DNA of 64,000 bases. Origin: Zarea fungicola (Eukaryota > Ascomycota > Sordariomycetes > Hypocreales > Cordycipitaceae). The DNA is taken from positions 38,205 to 102,204 of the forward strand of contig FWCC01000472.1 of the NCBI GenBank assembly GCA_900169235.1, read 5' to 3'. A model generated the notes under the pieces. That model saw only the letters and a list, made by a program, of their open reading frames with translations. It made no database searches and was not told the origin of the DNA. This document shows positions 44,898 through 56,418 of the stretch, piece by piece (position 1 is the first letter of the stretch; each line of letters opens with the position of its first letter). The position numbers and the translations under genes are program-made.

Positions 44898-46494
44898 TTT
44901 AATCTTTTGGGTACGAATCCATGGTAACAATGGGTATCGGCAAATAAAATGACTTGCAGCGAGGTCTTGGACCGACTTACTATTGAGAATCTTACTCTTA
45001 ACGATACCTACATGCCAGGATACAGTTGGACTAATCTGACTTGCCTTGGACATAGCCCAACTGTGTCATATTTTGTCGCTACATAGAAGTAGGATGAGCT
45101 GTATACTTGTTCGCGCCGTGTGCTTGTCAACCACGACAGCAATTCACAGTTTCCAGTGTCCATTCTGACTGAAGGTTAGCTGCATTTAGTTTTAGACAAA
45201 TGTGTTTTACAACACCTTATATGCCATTCAAAACCTACCTTTATGTAGAGTAACCAGCCCTGGCACTAATCCTTCCTTGGTGTGTATGGCATAATTTGGG
45301 CATTTCGGCATTGAAATACCTGTGCAAACGATCCTACTTGAGGTTGTGTGACTGCCAAGCCAACCACTCCGGAAAAGCAGGTTACAGGAGGCGGCGGGAG
45401 AGCCACCTCCGGCCGCTGCGGCGTAGTTCCGACCTCGAAGGCTTTTGCCGATGTTGGACGCAGTGAATCGGTTAAAGGGAGTTTGTGGCGCAAATGATTG
45501 CGGAACGTTTAGTCAATTGCCCGACAGATGTGGTTCCTCGGAGAGTTTGAATGCTCAAAATAGACTCAAGAAGCGTATAAGTGGGTAAGAAGACCACTTA
45601 TGTAACAACAATCTACATTACTGGTGCTTGCCTCAGGGCCCTTTCAAACGAGACTTCTGTCGTATGTACCAAATGTATAATATTTCAGTCAAATGTCCCA
45701 ATATAGATCCCCCATCAGCCACATGACAGGCATTGTGCAGGTATATTTGCCTTTGATGTATTGCGCGTTACTGGCCCGCCTACCGCCCCCGGAAAAAATG
45801 TCGGTTCATGTTATGCGCTAGAATAAGCTTATGCTTAGCTAGTAGGTAGGTAATAACGCCTCTAAGCTTGTATTTACTCCATCCGCCAAGCAGCAGTTAA
45901 CTTAACTAGTTCATATCACTCAGTAAGCTTGATAGTTTACTGCACAGGTGTATTCATTCCAACTTCTAACTAATTTCCTCGGGGGCTCAAGACAGCCTTC
46001 TTTGCCCAATTTCACATACTCAGCCCCTTTTAGCCAACTTCGCATCAGTTAACCAATTACAATATAAAAAACTCCAGTAACGCCAGTAGAAGCGTAATGG
46101 AAAGCAGTCAGGCTCGGAAAGAGCTCCAGCGAGCGTGCTCGTGAAAGGGATAGAGTAGTACCTAGCTGGCTGGCCAGCTGGATAATAATAGCTAACTTGG
46201 TCAAAATGATTTTTAATTCTAGAATGGTCCCTTTATCGTAATAAGAAACGAACAGCCCTAAGAGTAATGTTGACTACCTTGGATTGCTCCACAATCGGTT
46301 CAGGGTCAAGCGCAACCTGTTTTATTATCAAGCTACTCTCGTGTGAGAAATTAGGCAGAGAAGTCCGGCAAGCTCGTATTGCTTAATCATAAAATAGGCA
46401 TGCAGTCCAACAAGGAGAAAGCATTGGTCTTCTCAACTACGACCTCTCTACAATCACCCCCTTTCAAATCATATTTACATCTATTTTACTTGCA
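44898..46494. other. Gene-free stretch
   Basis: About 1.6 kb without a supportable gene. AT-rich parts at 45800-46080 and 46180-46420. No terminal repeats or RNA genes seen. Confidence 0.45.
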
Positions 46495-46899
46495 ATGGGA
46501 CTTTCTGCGCAGAAGCTCGCTCTGCTAGCAGGCCTCCTCTCCTGCACCACCGTGCCGGTCTCTGCCGACCATGGCCAGGCCATGAAAATCCAGTACTACT
46601 GGGATGGGGGTTGCAGAAACTATGCCGGACAACAAATGCTGGGTTACACGGATAACCACGCTCCGTCCGAATGCAAGCAATTTTACATTGCTGGCTCGTG
46701 GAGCGCAAACATTGCGAACTGCATCGATGGTTCCGGTTGTAACTGCACCTTCTACACCGATGACCAATGCCAATCTCCTGTCGAGCCAGAATACAATACC
46801 GGCTATGTTGCCAACGGAGTTCACGGGAACTGTGCACACAATAACGGAAATGGCTTCCGATCTTATAAATGCTTTGTTTATAGCATTTATCATAAGTAA
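46495..46899 (+). CDS. Secreted cysteine-rich protein, 134 aa
   Basis: Intronless. The N-terminus MGLSAQKLALLAGLLSCTTV followed by PVSADHG is a good signal peptide with a likely cut after VSA. The mature part (about 110 aa) holds eight cysteines (GGC, SEC, NC, GC, NC, QC, GNC, YKC), Tyr/Asn/Gly-rich, with no internal repeats, GPI signal or membrane helix. The CNCTFYTDDQC block resembles small secreted proteins of plant- and insect-associated fungi, but I cannot name a family. It is isolated between two gene-poor stretches of 1.6 and 1.4 kb, as is often seen for effector-type genes. The start context CTTGCAATGG and TTTACTTGCA upstream are unremarkable; no clear TATA box was seen. Confidence 0.78.
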   Translation: MGLSAQKLALLAGLLSCTTVPVSADHGQAMKIQYYWDGGCRNYAGQQMLGYTDNHAPSECKQFYIAGSWSANIANCIDGSGCNCTFYTDDQCQSPVEPEYNTGYVANGVHGNCAHNNGNGFRSYKCFVYSIYHK

Positions 46900-48322
46900 T
46901 AGTTGCCGCAGTGGTCCTGCGTTAGAGCTCTCTAAGCTATGGCCGGCAATTGGGAGAAGCTGGCTTGGGTAGGACTACGGTCTCGCGATAGGAATATTCA
47001 ATGAGGCGCTTTTGTAAAAGTTTAAAACATATTCTGTAGTAACAAACAGAAATCTTTTATCAGTGTACCTTGCGTACTGATCACGCCGAAACTTGGAGCA
47101 TGAACTGATGGACAACATTTTGTTTTGGCTCTTGGAGCCAATTGCCCACTTCTACAATCGTTAGTTTAGCGGTGGCTGTGATGCAACATAAATCTGGAAA
47201 CTCCGCTCTGAAAACCCCTGTAACTAACACCTGTATCGCATTTAGCTGTAGCTAGATCGAAGTCGGCCTTTGCAGAAGATCGTCGGAGTACGCTAGCATC
47301 AAGCGAACTTACTGAAACTGGATGCATAGTTGGCAAGAAGGTGTGTTTGGTCCTGGCTCAAAGCCGTTCTGTCGTCGGCGACCGGGGGTTTGTCTTGGGG
47401 GTTAAAAGCTGTTGCACTTGGGATAACTAGTGGGCTTCATCAGCCGCTCTTTTTGCGAAGTCGTCGCTACTAGATTAACTATATGATTTAACACTCTGCC
47501 CAACTTGTTGCAATTTTAATGGGCAATGTGAATTCAGTATCCCTGAAATTCTATCGGCAGTTTGCTCCGGGATGGTAGAGACGAACGAGCTTCCAGTCAT
47601 CGCTTATTTTCCACGCAGGAATAATTGCATCGTCGTTTTAGTCAAAGAATAAAGAGTACACTGATAACGTTGCAGAAGGTCCCGCAATCTCCCAGAGTAT
47701 AAGGCCTCTCGCTTATCGCCGGCCAGGAAGCCCGAGGTCCCAATCCTCCAGTTTCCTCACTACTTTCTCTGCATCCATCGTCTCTCATCGTAACTGACTC
47801 ATAACTCCGCCATTTTAAAACACTAACCATCGAAGAAGGCTTCTATGGATCTTCAGTTGTTAATACTGGCGTGGAGCCTGCGGCGTTGTTGACGAATAGC
47901 AGATTGGCTTCCCGATTAGGACGAGAAATAGCGCCATATATAGTGGTCGATCGAGCCAACGAGAGATTGCAAACCCTTTTGGGTTAGGTTCTTTGCTGGG
48001 ATTCTACTCGCAAGCAAGGAAAATGATGCAGCTTGTTCATCGGACTTGTCGATTTCGCCGTTTCTCACAGCAAAACTTCGTGCTAAGTCCGACCGATTGT
48101 TGTCTATGATGTATGAGCCTTCCAGGGATGTGTAGTTGCGGCGGAGGAAATTCGCTTCGGTTGAAGATGTGCGAGCCGAGAACAAAAGTATATAAAGATG
48201 CCTACTCACTTCCCGAAATTCCTGGTCTGTATAGCCCCATCCCATAGAGAAGTGCGCCTCTATCCTGTATAATCTTGATTAATTTAATCACATTTTTATC
48301 CAATATATATCATAGGATCAGC
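46900..48322. other. Gene-free stretch
   Basis: About 1.4 kb. A 109-codon minus-strand frame (47916-48245) has plausible composition but no recognisable domain, start context or splice partner, so it is not called. Confidence 0.4.
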
Positions 48323-49408
48323 ATGGCATCCGTCACTTACTCCGAGTTTGGAGCCGATACGGCAGGCAGCCAAGTCGCAGCCGTATTTCCTGAAGCCATT
48401 CGAGGCAAGACAATCCTCATTACTGGCGGTAACCGCAACGGTCTTGCCTTCTCCGCCGCACAAGCACTGGTCTCTCAAAATCCACAACGTCTCATCCTCA
48501 CGGGTCGCAACGTGGCCAAGGTCCAAGAATGCATCGATGCTTTGCAAAAAGACTTCCCTACTGTCGAGTATCGCCTACTCGAGGTGGACCTCTCTGAGCA
48601 AAAGTCTGTCCGCGCGGCCGCCGCTCGGGTACTGGCGTGGGATGATGTGCCCACCATTGACTTGGTTATCAACAGCGCCGGCGTCATGGGAGTCAATGAA
48701 CGCACCCTGACAAGCGACGGCGTAGAGATGCACCTTGCCACCAACCATGTTGGTCATTGGCTGCTCAACTGTCTCATCATGCCCAAGCTCATCAAGGCTG
48801 CGGAGAAGAATCCTAGAGGCATGACTAGGATCGTAAACATCAGCGCCGCCTCGCCTCGATGGGGCGGGATGCGCTGGAGCGACATGACCTTTGACAAGAA
48901 GAATAAGGATCTGCCCACTGATGAACAGCCTTTAGCGAAGGTTTTCGAGGCATGGGGCTACGAGGATATTCCCAACTCGTCATATATCCCGCTGGATGGG
49001 TACAACCGCAGCAAGTCGGCCAATGTCCTCTTCGGCATCGGCGCCTCGAAGCGCCTGTTTGACAAGTATGGCATTTTCGCCACAACTGTGCATCCGGGCG
49101 TAATTCAGACGGATCTAGGAAGAAACTTCCCTCAGAGCATTTTTGATCACTTTGATGAGCTGTTAAAGACGGGTGTTTTCAAGTTCAAGAGCTTCGAGGC
49201 AGGGTCCTCGACGGCTTTGGTTGCGGCGCTGGACCCCAAGCTTAGCGCGGGAGTCGGCGAGGCCAAAAACGGTGTGGAGAACTGGGGATCATTCTTGGAT
49301 GATTGTCATATTTCCGACAAGGCAAGTCCTCTTTCTGTTTCTACCGAGGCGGCGGACCAACTCTGGGCGTATTCAGAGGGTTTGGTTGGAGAGAAGTTTA
49401 AGTGGTAG
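48323..49408 (+). CDS. Short-chain dehydrogenase/reductase
   Basis: Intronless, 361 aa from ATG 48323 (MASVTYSEFG). A Rossmann NAD(P)-dependent oxidoreductase similar to fungal retinol dehydrogenase/WW-oxidoreductase-like SDRs. Motifs: TGGNRNGLAFSAA (from Thr34; the third glycine of the classic TGxxxGxG is replaced by Leu-Ala), VDLSEQKSV (adenine-pocket Asp), NSAGVMG (117-123), NHVGHWLLNCL, NISAASPRWG (catalytic Ser region), YNRSK with Tyr227 and Lys231, and HPGVIQTDLGR. A 30-residue insert after the catalytic Ser (MTFDKKNKDLPTDEQPL) is longer than usual. Substrate unknown. Its stop lies 91 bp from the stop of the convergent regulator gene. Confidence 0.92.
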   Translation: MASVTYSEFGADTAGSQVAAVFPEAIRGKTILITGGNRNGLAFSAAQALVSQNPQRLILTGRNVAKVQECIDALQKDFPTVEYRLLEVDLSEQKSVRAAAARVLAWDDVPTIDLVINSAGVMGVNERTLTSDGVEMHLATNHVGHWLLNCLIMPKLIKAAEKNPRGMTRIVNISAASPRWGGMRWSDMTFDKKNKDLPTDEQPLAKVFEAWGYEDIPNSSYIPLDGYNRSKSANVLFGIGASKRLFDKYGIFATTVHPGVIQTDLGRNFPQSIFDHFDELLKTGVFKFKSFEAGSSTALVAALDPKLSAGVGEAKNGVENWGSFLDDCHISDKASPLSVSTEAADQLWAYSEGLVGEKFKW

Positions 49409-49499
49409 GTCAGGAGATAGCGCAACGCAGACTACCGGTATAGACCAACTTTTCTGCTTTATTCAATATATTCTACTCCATCCTTGTACTTTTCAAAGC

Positions 49500-51156
49500 T
49501 CACTTTTGTTGACCATCATCTTGTTTGCTCCATATCCTGTTCCACAGCTCCATGCCCGGTGCATCAAAAATCACATCTATCCATGGAAGCCCACGAAGAA
49601 TGGCACGCGCTTCCTTCCAATCATTGAGCTCGAGACGGGTAGACACCTCCTGTATCATGGGGACCAGCCAGTCAATTTCCCCGTCGTCGATCCATATGCC
49701 AGCCGTCATCATGATCCAAAAGGCAAAGCTGTCACTGCAATCCTGTAAATCACTCGTCACAACTTGCTTTACTCGTTGGTTTAGCAAGTTACACTGCAGT
49801 ATCTGCCGCGAGCCCCGCTGTATAAAAAGCATGCCAATAAAAATCACCAAGCCGATGTGATGGGCGGAATTTGCGCCCGATGTGTGGGAAGCAGGTCCGA
49901 TTGAGCAAAAGTGAAGGAGTCGATACAGCAACGAGGTTGACGTAGCCACATAGGTGACCAGTTCCATTGCGTGGTCGTGTAATCCATTGTTGAATAGAGC
50001 GCAAAGTCCCATGACGTCCTGGAGCGTTTGTTCTAGGCAGGGATCAAGCTTCTGGGTTGTAGATGGCAATGAGAGTGCAATGGAGTCGAGGTGTAGTCCT
50101 TCTGCAGATATTGCCCTGCGCACCTCAGCCATGCGATCTCTGAAGAACATCAACGGTTCTCCATATTGAAGAGCAAGTATGATATCAGTCCTATCGACCG
50201 AGTCAGTGTGCTTCATTGCACGTGTGTGGTTTAATCTGAGACGGAACTGACTTGCACAACTTCATTACCAAGATTTCATTTTGTATTCCATCGCTTTCAA
50301 TCTTGTCTATACCTCCGCGTAACTCTATCAGCTTTCCGAGGCCTTTGGCATGTGTATGAGCAATGTCGAATTCGTTCCGCATTTGCTCCTGCTGGACGAG
50401 AGACAGAACAATTGCGATTGTTGAGTTGGATAGCGCTTGGTCGCTGGCGAGTCTCCTCCTGACTATCTTGATGGTTTCGAACAAGTGGTAAAGCGACAAG
50501 GCAGAATCCTTCCCATCTCCGAGGAACAGATTATTACAGGCACTCATCAAAGAGATGCAACCTTTGAAAGCTGCAAGTACAGTTAGACGAGTTCCGGATA
50601 GACTTTGGGCACCAATTATTCTCAAATTTACCATCTAAGTCTATGCATATTGTCTGAAGCCAGAGGAACTTCAGATTGTGCAAAGAAAGCCCAAGGTTGA
50701 CGGCATAGATATGGTCTACCACTTGAGTGAAAACTAGAGAGTGTTTTACAATTTAGCGACTTTTCTCATATTGTTACAGATGCTGATTGGAAATAGATTT
50801 GACTTACACACATTCAGTACATTCATTGCTTCGCGCGAAACATTCACAGGCAAGGAAAACGTGTGAATGCGGTTACCAATTGTCCTCCCAATGACTCGGT
50901 CAGAAATATAGATCCAGTACGCGATAGCTTCCGTGTTATTCAAATCGCCAGCTTTAGGGCCCAGAATATAGTTTGACTTTCGCGGGGCAGGCTTCTGCGT
51001 CAGCTTCTGCTGGTCCTGTCTTTCCCGCAGCGCCTGCTTCGACGGCCGGTTGATGCGCTTCCCGGCGTTTTTACCCATCATGACGTGGCGGCGCAGCAAC
51101 TTCCTGGAAGCGCGATCCTGCTCCAGACCGTTGATGAATTGGAAGTTTCCAGACAT
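49500..51156 (-). CDS. Fungal-specific transcription factor domain protein (no Zn cluster)
   Basis: 486 aa. Minus-strand exons: 51156-50808, 50733-50632, 50570-50252, 50190-49500; phases close. The N-terminus FQFINGLEQDRASRKLLRRH (then VMMGKNAGKR) is the conserved opening of a fungal regulator-like family with a basic region but no Zn2Cys6 cluster. The rest is helical: FLWLQTICIDLD, AFKGCISLMSACNNLF, FDIAHTHAKGLGKLIELRGG, typical of the Fungal_trans_2 type middle domain. It ends in the hydrophilic SKQDDGQQK. Role inferred: a transcriptional regulator, perhaps of the convergent SDR or the CYP65-like P450. The last junction uses a GTCAGT donor, unusual at position 3 but giving perfect frame closure. 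Confidence 0.85.
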
Positions 51157-52395
51157 AGTTATCTGCTATGGCCAATCTGCGGTTTGTTCATCCTGTTTGT
51201 ATCGAGGATGGACTGGCACGTCGATCCTACAACAGCAGCGGAGTGCAACTAGCTTTCCGGAGTTAAGGATTTACAACGCCGAATCGCCACCATCCAGTAG
51301 CTGCAGCTAATAATGTAGTATTTCCTTGATGCCTAAAAGATCATTTGGTAAATCGTTGCTCATTCGCATAGATTTCAGATTTGCGGGTATATTTGTCATG
51401 TAAGGAGTGTGCCACAACGACACCCTGCCACCGGACAGGCAGCTATCGCCCAGGCATTCGTTTACTGGCTCCTGGTATTATTACTTTGGCTTGAGAGTTG
51501 AATAGCCACGATGAATGCGTCTTATCATACCCATTTCGCTTTAAAAAATATCTTGGCCCATAAAATCAATGACTCCTTGGGTACCTTGGTCTAACTGCTT
51601 GGCACAAATCATTTCGGCGCCGCACCACTCGCTAAGCTTTCAGGGGCCAGCGTCGTGAGGCTTGCATGAGAATGTCGTAAACAAGATGCCCGTGCTGAAG
51701 ACTGCCTTCAAGTCACGGGCACCGGTAACTTGGCATTGTGCTAACTCACGCTAGTATACTGCAGCTCTAAATGTTTGTTAATTTATCTTTTTGCATATGC
51801 GACCTAGCTGTTCCTTCTATGACGAGATGCAAGAATCAAAGGGTGACCCATCGCTAAAACGCCGCAGCGGCCCAGCCCTTTAACCACCCTGGCCAACGGG
51901 CGACGGACAAGTCGACAGAGATAAAAGAAGGGAAAATATCGATAGTTCCAGACGCAAGCCAGCATTAAACCGGGATAAAACTGAAACTTCCACCGCGTGC
52001 CTAGGATGACACCCATGGAGACTGGTACTTGAAGAGGGTCGCTTCGTGGCTTTCGAAGGGCTTTCGTCCGAACCACGAGCTACCTTTGATGGAAAGACAA
52101 GAACATCAAAAATCCAGGAGTAAGACGGCCGGTCAATCTAGATCAAGCAATATTTCAGATTCAATCCATTATGTCAGCCCAATTAGAATGCCTCGACCCG
52201 TTACATTGAGCTTTTAGTCGCAATTGAAGGCAGATTGACTTTATTAGAGTCGAAATAGTGCCTGTTTCCAAAACGATAAAGTGCATAGTAGATCAATAGA
52301 TAATTTGATATTGTTTGTCAGTACTAAAGACTTACTGGTATTTCCTCTTCAATTCCCGCGGTACTTTAACATCCAAGCGCACAGGACACAGGGGT
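51157..52395. other. Gene-free stretch
   Basis: Promoter side of the regulator gene and 3' side of the P450. No supportable gene. Confidence 0.4.
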
Positions 52396-54028
52396 TCACA
52401 TATCTCGTGGTCTTAGCTTCACCATCAGCGGTGGTTTTTCCCAAAGGCTGTACACCTTCATGTTTTCCATCCATCCTATACTCGACTCGGCAAGCTCCAT
52501 ATCAAAGTGCCACAAGATTCGTGCCATAATTAGCCGCATCTCAGTATACGCAAGACTGTTGGATTGTTAGCATGAATTCACTCGTTGGAGGGATGTAAAT
52601 TGAACCTTTTACCGATGCAATTCCTCGGTCCATGTGAGAATGGCTGAAACGCACCACGTGCGTCTGTTTCATAGCGTGCTTCACCGAGCCAACGTTCTGG
52701 TATAAACGAGTCCGCATCAACCCAGTTACGTGATGAGTGGCAAGCTCCATATATATTCCCCACGACAATAGTCTATCCAGTCAGCCTTATAATAATGCAA
52801 TATTTTGGTGAAATGTTCCTTACCTTTGCTGGCAAATAGTATCCATTGATGGTATCTCCTTGGGCAGGAATCGTTCGAGGGCTGCCAGTAGGAACTGGAG
52901 GGAAAATTCTCAGAGACTCGTCAATTACTGCAAGTAAATATGGGAGCTCCTTAACGCTGGCACTGTTAATTTCCTCTTCGCTCTTGAAATGGTCCCTAAC
53001 TTCTGCTTTGACCCGCTGAAGCACTCTGGGATGCTGTAGAAGAAGATACGTCGCTCCGGCAAGAAGTGTAGCACTCGTTTCGCTTCCACCAAGAACGAGG
53101 ATGGAAGATGCGGCCTCGATCTCTGCCCTGCTCATTTTTTCGCTCCCTTCCTTGGTGTTGATAATGTACTCAAAAAAGTCGGTACAATCCGTCTGTGACT
53201 TGAGTCTATGAGCAACCTTTTCCGCTGTAAACTTGGCATTTTGGCTCTGCTTTTCTCGAATAATTTTTCCAAATAGTTTCGTGATGATCCAATTAGCGAC
53301 AGGCATGAATTTTAGAGCCGTTATGGTAGCACCAGCCTTAATGTTGCCGAAGATGAACTGAACCCAAGGATGATACGACGCTGACTCAAGACAATCAAAT
53401 GAATCGTTGAACGTCAAACTTCCGGTCAAGTCAAATGTTGTCCAATTAAACCATGCAACCATATCTTGTGGTTTGCCATCCTTGACGTGCTCTTGTAGCT
53501 TAAATATCAAGAGATCCACATACCGAAGCAGCAGTGGTTCTTGTTCTTTAAGCGCCTTCTCAGAAAATCCATGTGATAATAAGCGCCGGTACCGGCTATG
53601 TTCAGTATCACTAGGTACGGTGAGGATACTGTGAACTCCGTTTCTAACCAGAGAGTTATATGCATAGGGATCCTTCATGAGCTGGCCACGACTTGGCTTC
53701 TTGGTGAGAATATCCTTGAATGCAGATTCATTGCAAAATGAGACATGGAATGGAGTAAACCGTACAGTGTCGCCATACTTTTTATGCAGCTCGTGCTGCA
53801 TGAGGTGTCGTCTTCCACGCAGTGTGTGCCATATAAAGGGAATAAACGAAATAGCGTAGAGGTGAGGTCCAGGTAATCTGCACAAGGGGTTTATACACAA
53901 GTTGTAGATTGCAGATATACAGTAGTAGAATATAAGCTATTTGTTGTTAGCCCATGTTAACGTGCGACCAACAGGGTTGTCCATACCCCACCGACGAGCC
54001 CATAGGCGATGGACCGCAGTTCAATCAT
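52396..54028 (-). CDS. Cytochrome P450, CYP65 (isotrichodermin hydroxylase)-like
   Basis: 493 aa. Exons on the minus strand: 54028-53987, 53936-52824, 52772-52606, 52555-52396. The 14-codon first exon (MIELRSIAYGLVGG) joins a membrane anchor (LIFYYCISAIYNL) and the hinge LCRLPGPHLY. Later motifs: HSRYRRLLSHGFSEKAL (C-helix), I-helix LVLGGSETSAT, ExxR in DESLRIFPP, PERW in FIPERWLGE, and the haem loop FSHGPRNCIGK with Cys437, continuing SLAYTEMRLIMARIL. Exon 3 must end at a GTTCAA donor to keep CIGKSLAY in frame; the GTAAAA just upstream leads to a stop. The family hydroxylates polyketides, terpenoids and trichothecene-type compounds; no backbone synthase is in the window, so the substrate is unknown. 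Confidence 0.9.
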
Positions 54029-54713
54029 GATGTCTACGGGAAGCTCCTAAGACCTCGGCCACATGCGAAGTAAACGGGTTGTGTTTCTGGGATTTGAATG
54101 CGGTGAGTCAGGTTTTCGAGCGTTATGTCTTTCGAAATAAAAGACGAAATTAAAGACTAAACATGATGCCGGATATCCCGTTTTAAATATGTGCATGGAA
54201 GAAAGGTGGGTCAAGGGAGTTTCGACACATGCCGAGTCAGATTTTAGCTGCACAAGATAAACTATGGGGGATTACATACTACTCAGTACCTACTGGTAGG
54301 TCCAGGACGCCTTTCCGTTTCGAGGCATATTAAATTAAATTAATAACAGCAATATCTTATAAATTTGTCGGGGCCGATGGGGTCTCAGGTATATCACCGC
54401 AATAGCTGCCTTGATGTAGTTAGAATAGTGAAGGATGAATGGCGGACCAAGAGCTTACACACAACGTCACAGCCCCGACAGCGACATTTTCTCCGAAACA
54501 GTCCCGATAGCGAAGGTTTGCTCACCTTTAGATGGCATGTTCCATTCAGTTGAACGCGGCAGATAATCTTCTAATCAGTGTCGTTGTGGTCTACACTATG
54601 AGCGAAACATACGGGCCGAGGCTCCATTTTAGCAACTAAAGCTATCCAGCCGTTTTCGTCAACTTTGACATCGAAGGCTACGTAGTTTGAAAGAGTAGGT
54701 ATTTCACATGTCG
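54029..54713. other. Intergenic, no gene seen
   Basis: Promoter of the CYP65-like P450 and 3' side of the sedolisin relic. No supportable gene. Confidence 0.35.
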
Positions 54714-55686
54714 CTAATGCGGAAAGGAATCAAAGCCACAGAGCTTCTCCAGCATTTTGCCGTAGCCTGGAGCTACAAAACCGGTCTCGGGTCCCATCCT
54801 GGCGAGCCAACAAAGCTTTTCTTTGTACATGCCCCATTGGCGGCTTTGGTCGCCAGTCAACACGTCCATAAAAACTTCTTTGGTAGCTGCCTTGTAGACT
54901 TCTAGGTACAGAAATCCGAGGGGCCCGTCGTTGATGCCATTGAAAATGGCCGCGAAGATTGGTGCCGACATTGGCGCGCCGTTTTGCAGCTGCATTGCGC
55001 GATTCACGATCACAACTCGGCTTTAACCCACCGCCGGGACGTCTGTAAAGCCGCGGCTGCCATCATTGTAGATGCCGCCCGGGGATGTTTTTGTAATCTT
55101 CCCGTCTGTAGTGTTGAACGACTTGTAGTTTGGCACATGCTTGCCTAGGTATATCTGCACAGCATTACTCTGCTAGGAGGACCTGGTAAAGATGTTGCCA
55201 AAGCCTCCCTTGAAGCAACGCTCTCCGCAGTAACCTCTCTGTCGCCGGGCTTCGATCCACCGGGAAGAGTTGTAGACCAACAACAGTAACGTATGGAAGG
55301 CAGCAGGAACATCGGCTACAAAGATGTCATGGTCACGGCCCAGACAGGGACCTGGTTCCACGTCATTTTCGCCGCCCGCGTACAGCACACTTGTTCCTGC
55401 CAGCCCAAACTTCATGAACTCACAAACCTTCCCTGCATAATTATTCATCCGGTGTTCTGCGCAGGGAACTTTTTTTGGAAGGCTGAACTGACCGTTGTGT
55501 TGATGCGACATTCAATGAGGCTGTCAGTGCACACCGGCGCAGCACCGCTCTTCTCGTCCTTCTCACACCATATCTTCTACACTCCATCACGGTCATTGAG
55601 GAGCGACAGACATTCCTGGAGCTGGCGTCGGCGTTATAGGATGCGACCGCGTGGAATCCTTTGCTGGGCAGGAAAACGGCACTCAT
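54714..55686 (-). pseudogene. Decayed sedolisin (S53 tripeptidyl-peptidase-like) gene
   Basis: On the minus strand, one frame (codons from 55511 down to 54714) gives, in order, VCEFMKFGLAGTSVLYAGGE, GGFGNIFTRSS, IYLGKHVPNYKSF, GSRGFTDVPAVG, MSAPIFAAIFNGINDGPLGF and DVLTGDQ. These match the catalytic-domain order of S53 sedolisins. Two in-frame stops interrupt it: TAG at about 55173 and TAA at about 55024. The Gly-Thr-Ser-x-Ser catalytic motif is degenerate (GAPMSAP, no nucleophile in the expected place), the SGD oxyanion Asp is lost (GGEND), and the Gly-rich C-terminal calcium-site segment is shortened (APGYGKML). Upstream (to about 55686) the frame shifts, and no signal peptide or pro-domain is found. 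Both stops could come from CAG/CAA by C-to-T change, consistent with RIP. Confidence 0.75.
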
Positions 55687-56418
55687 GTAAGGAAAGTGGC
55701 AACGGCTTCATCAGTCGCATTTCGGGGCCGAAGCAGACCCTCTCCAATTTGTGGCGGGGATAAGTCTGCGGGGCAGTACCAAGAATTACCAATAATTAGC
55801 TAATGCAGGAACACATGTACATTTCATCTGGCTCGGAAGAAGAAGAAAGGGTACAGCATTTTGCCGCAATTTAATAAAACTAGATCGGATAGTTACGTAG
55901 CGGGCATGGTAGGTTTACGGCTATCCTCAAATAGGTTTGTTAAATCCTTGATATTATCATCAAACCAAGGTAAAATTCTTTTGTCTTCTTCCATCAAGCA
56001 TCCACTTCCGGTAGTTTAGCCGAGACAGGGGCAGTCAACTTCCTACAGCGAAGTTAAACTTCAAAGCAAGACACAGCTACTGCTTCTACTTGTTGAGTAT
56101 CTGAACTATGTCAAGCAGGTTAAAGAGGATAAATAGTGACAATTTTGTATCAAATTATACTTGAATCGTCTTATGCTATTCTAGCAAGAAAATCTTCTTG
56201 AATGGCCAGCCATCCCAAATCGGCCACTACTTCAATCAAGCTGGTTAGCAATCCAAGGCACCAGATTGCTAAGCTGTAGCTCGCTAAAGTCCCGCTCTCT
56301 CCCACTCCTTCGCCGAGGCCGGATCGCCACATTGGATTCCGCATCCCACTCTCCGCCGTCCTACTTATACTTATTTAAGATTCGGGCATCTGGCTCTCTT
56401 ACATAAAATGTAGAGTAC
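55687..56418. other. Intergenic, AT-rich
   Basis: No gene seen. Expected place for the sedolisin pro-domain, of which no trace was found. Confidence 0.4.

Noticed and set aside
47916..48245. 109-codon minus-strand frame
   Set aside because: Reasonable composition but no domain, TATA box or splice partner.
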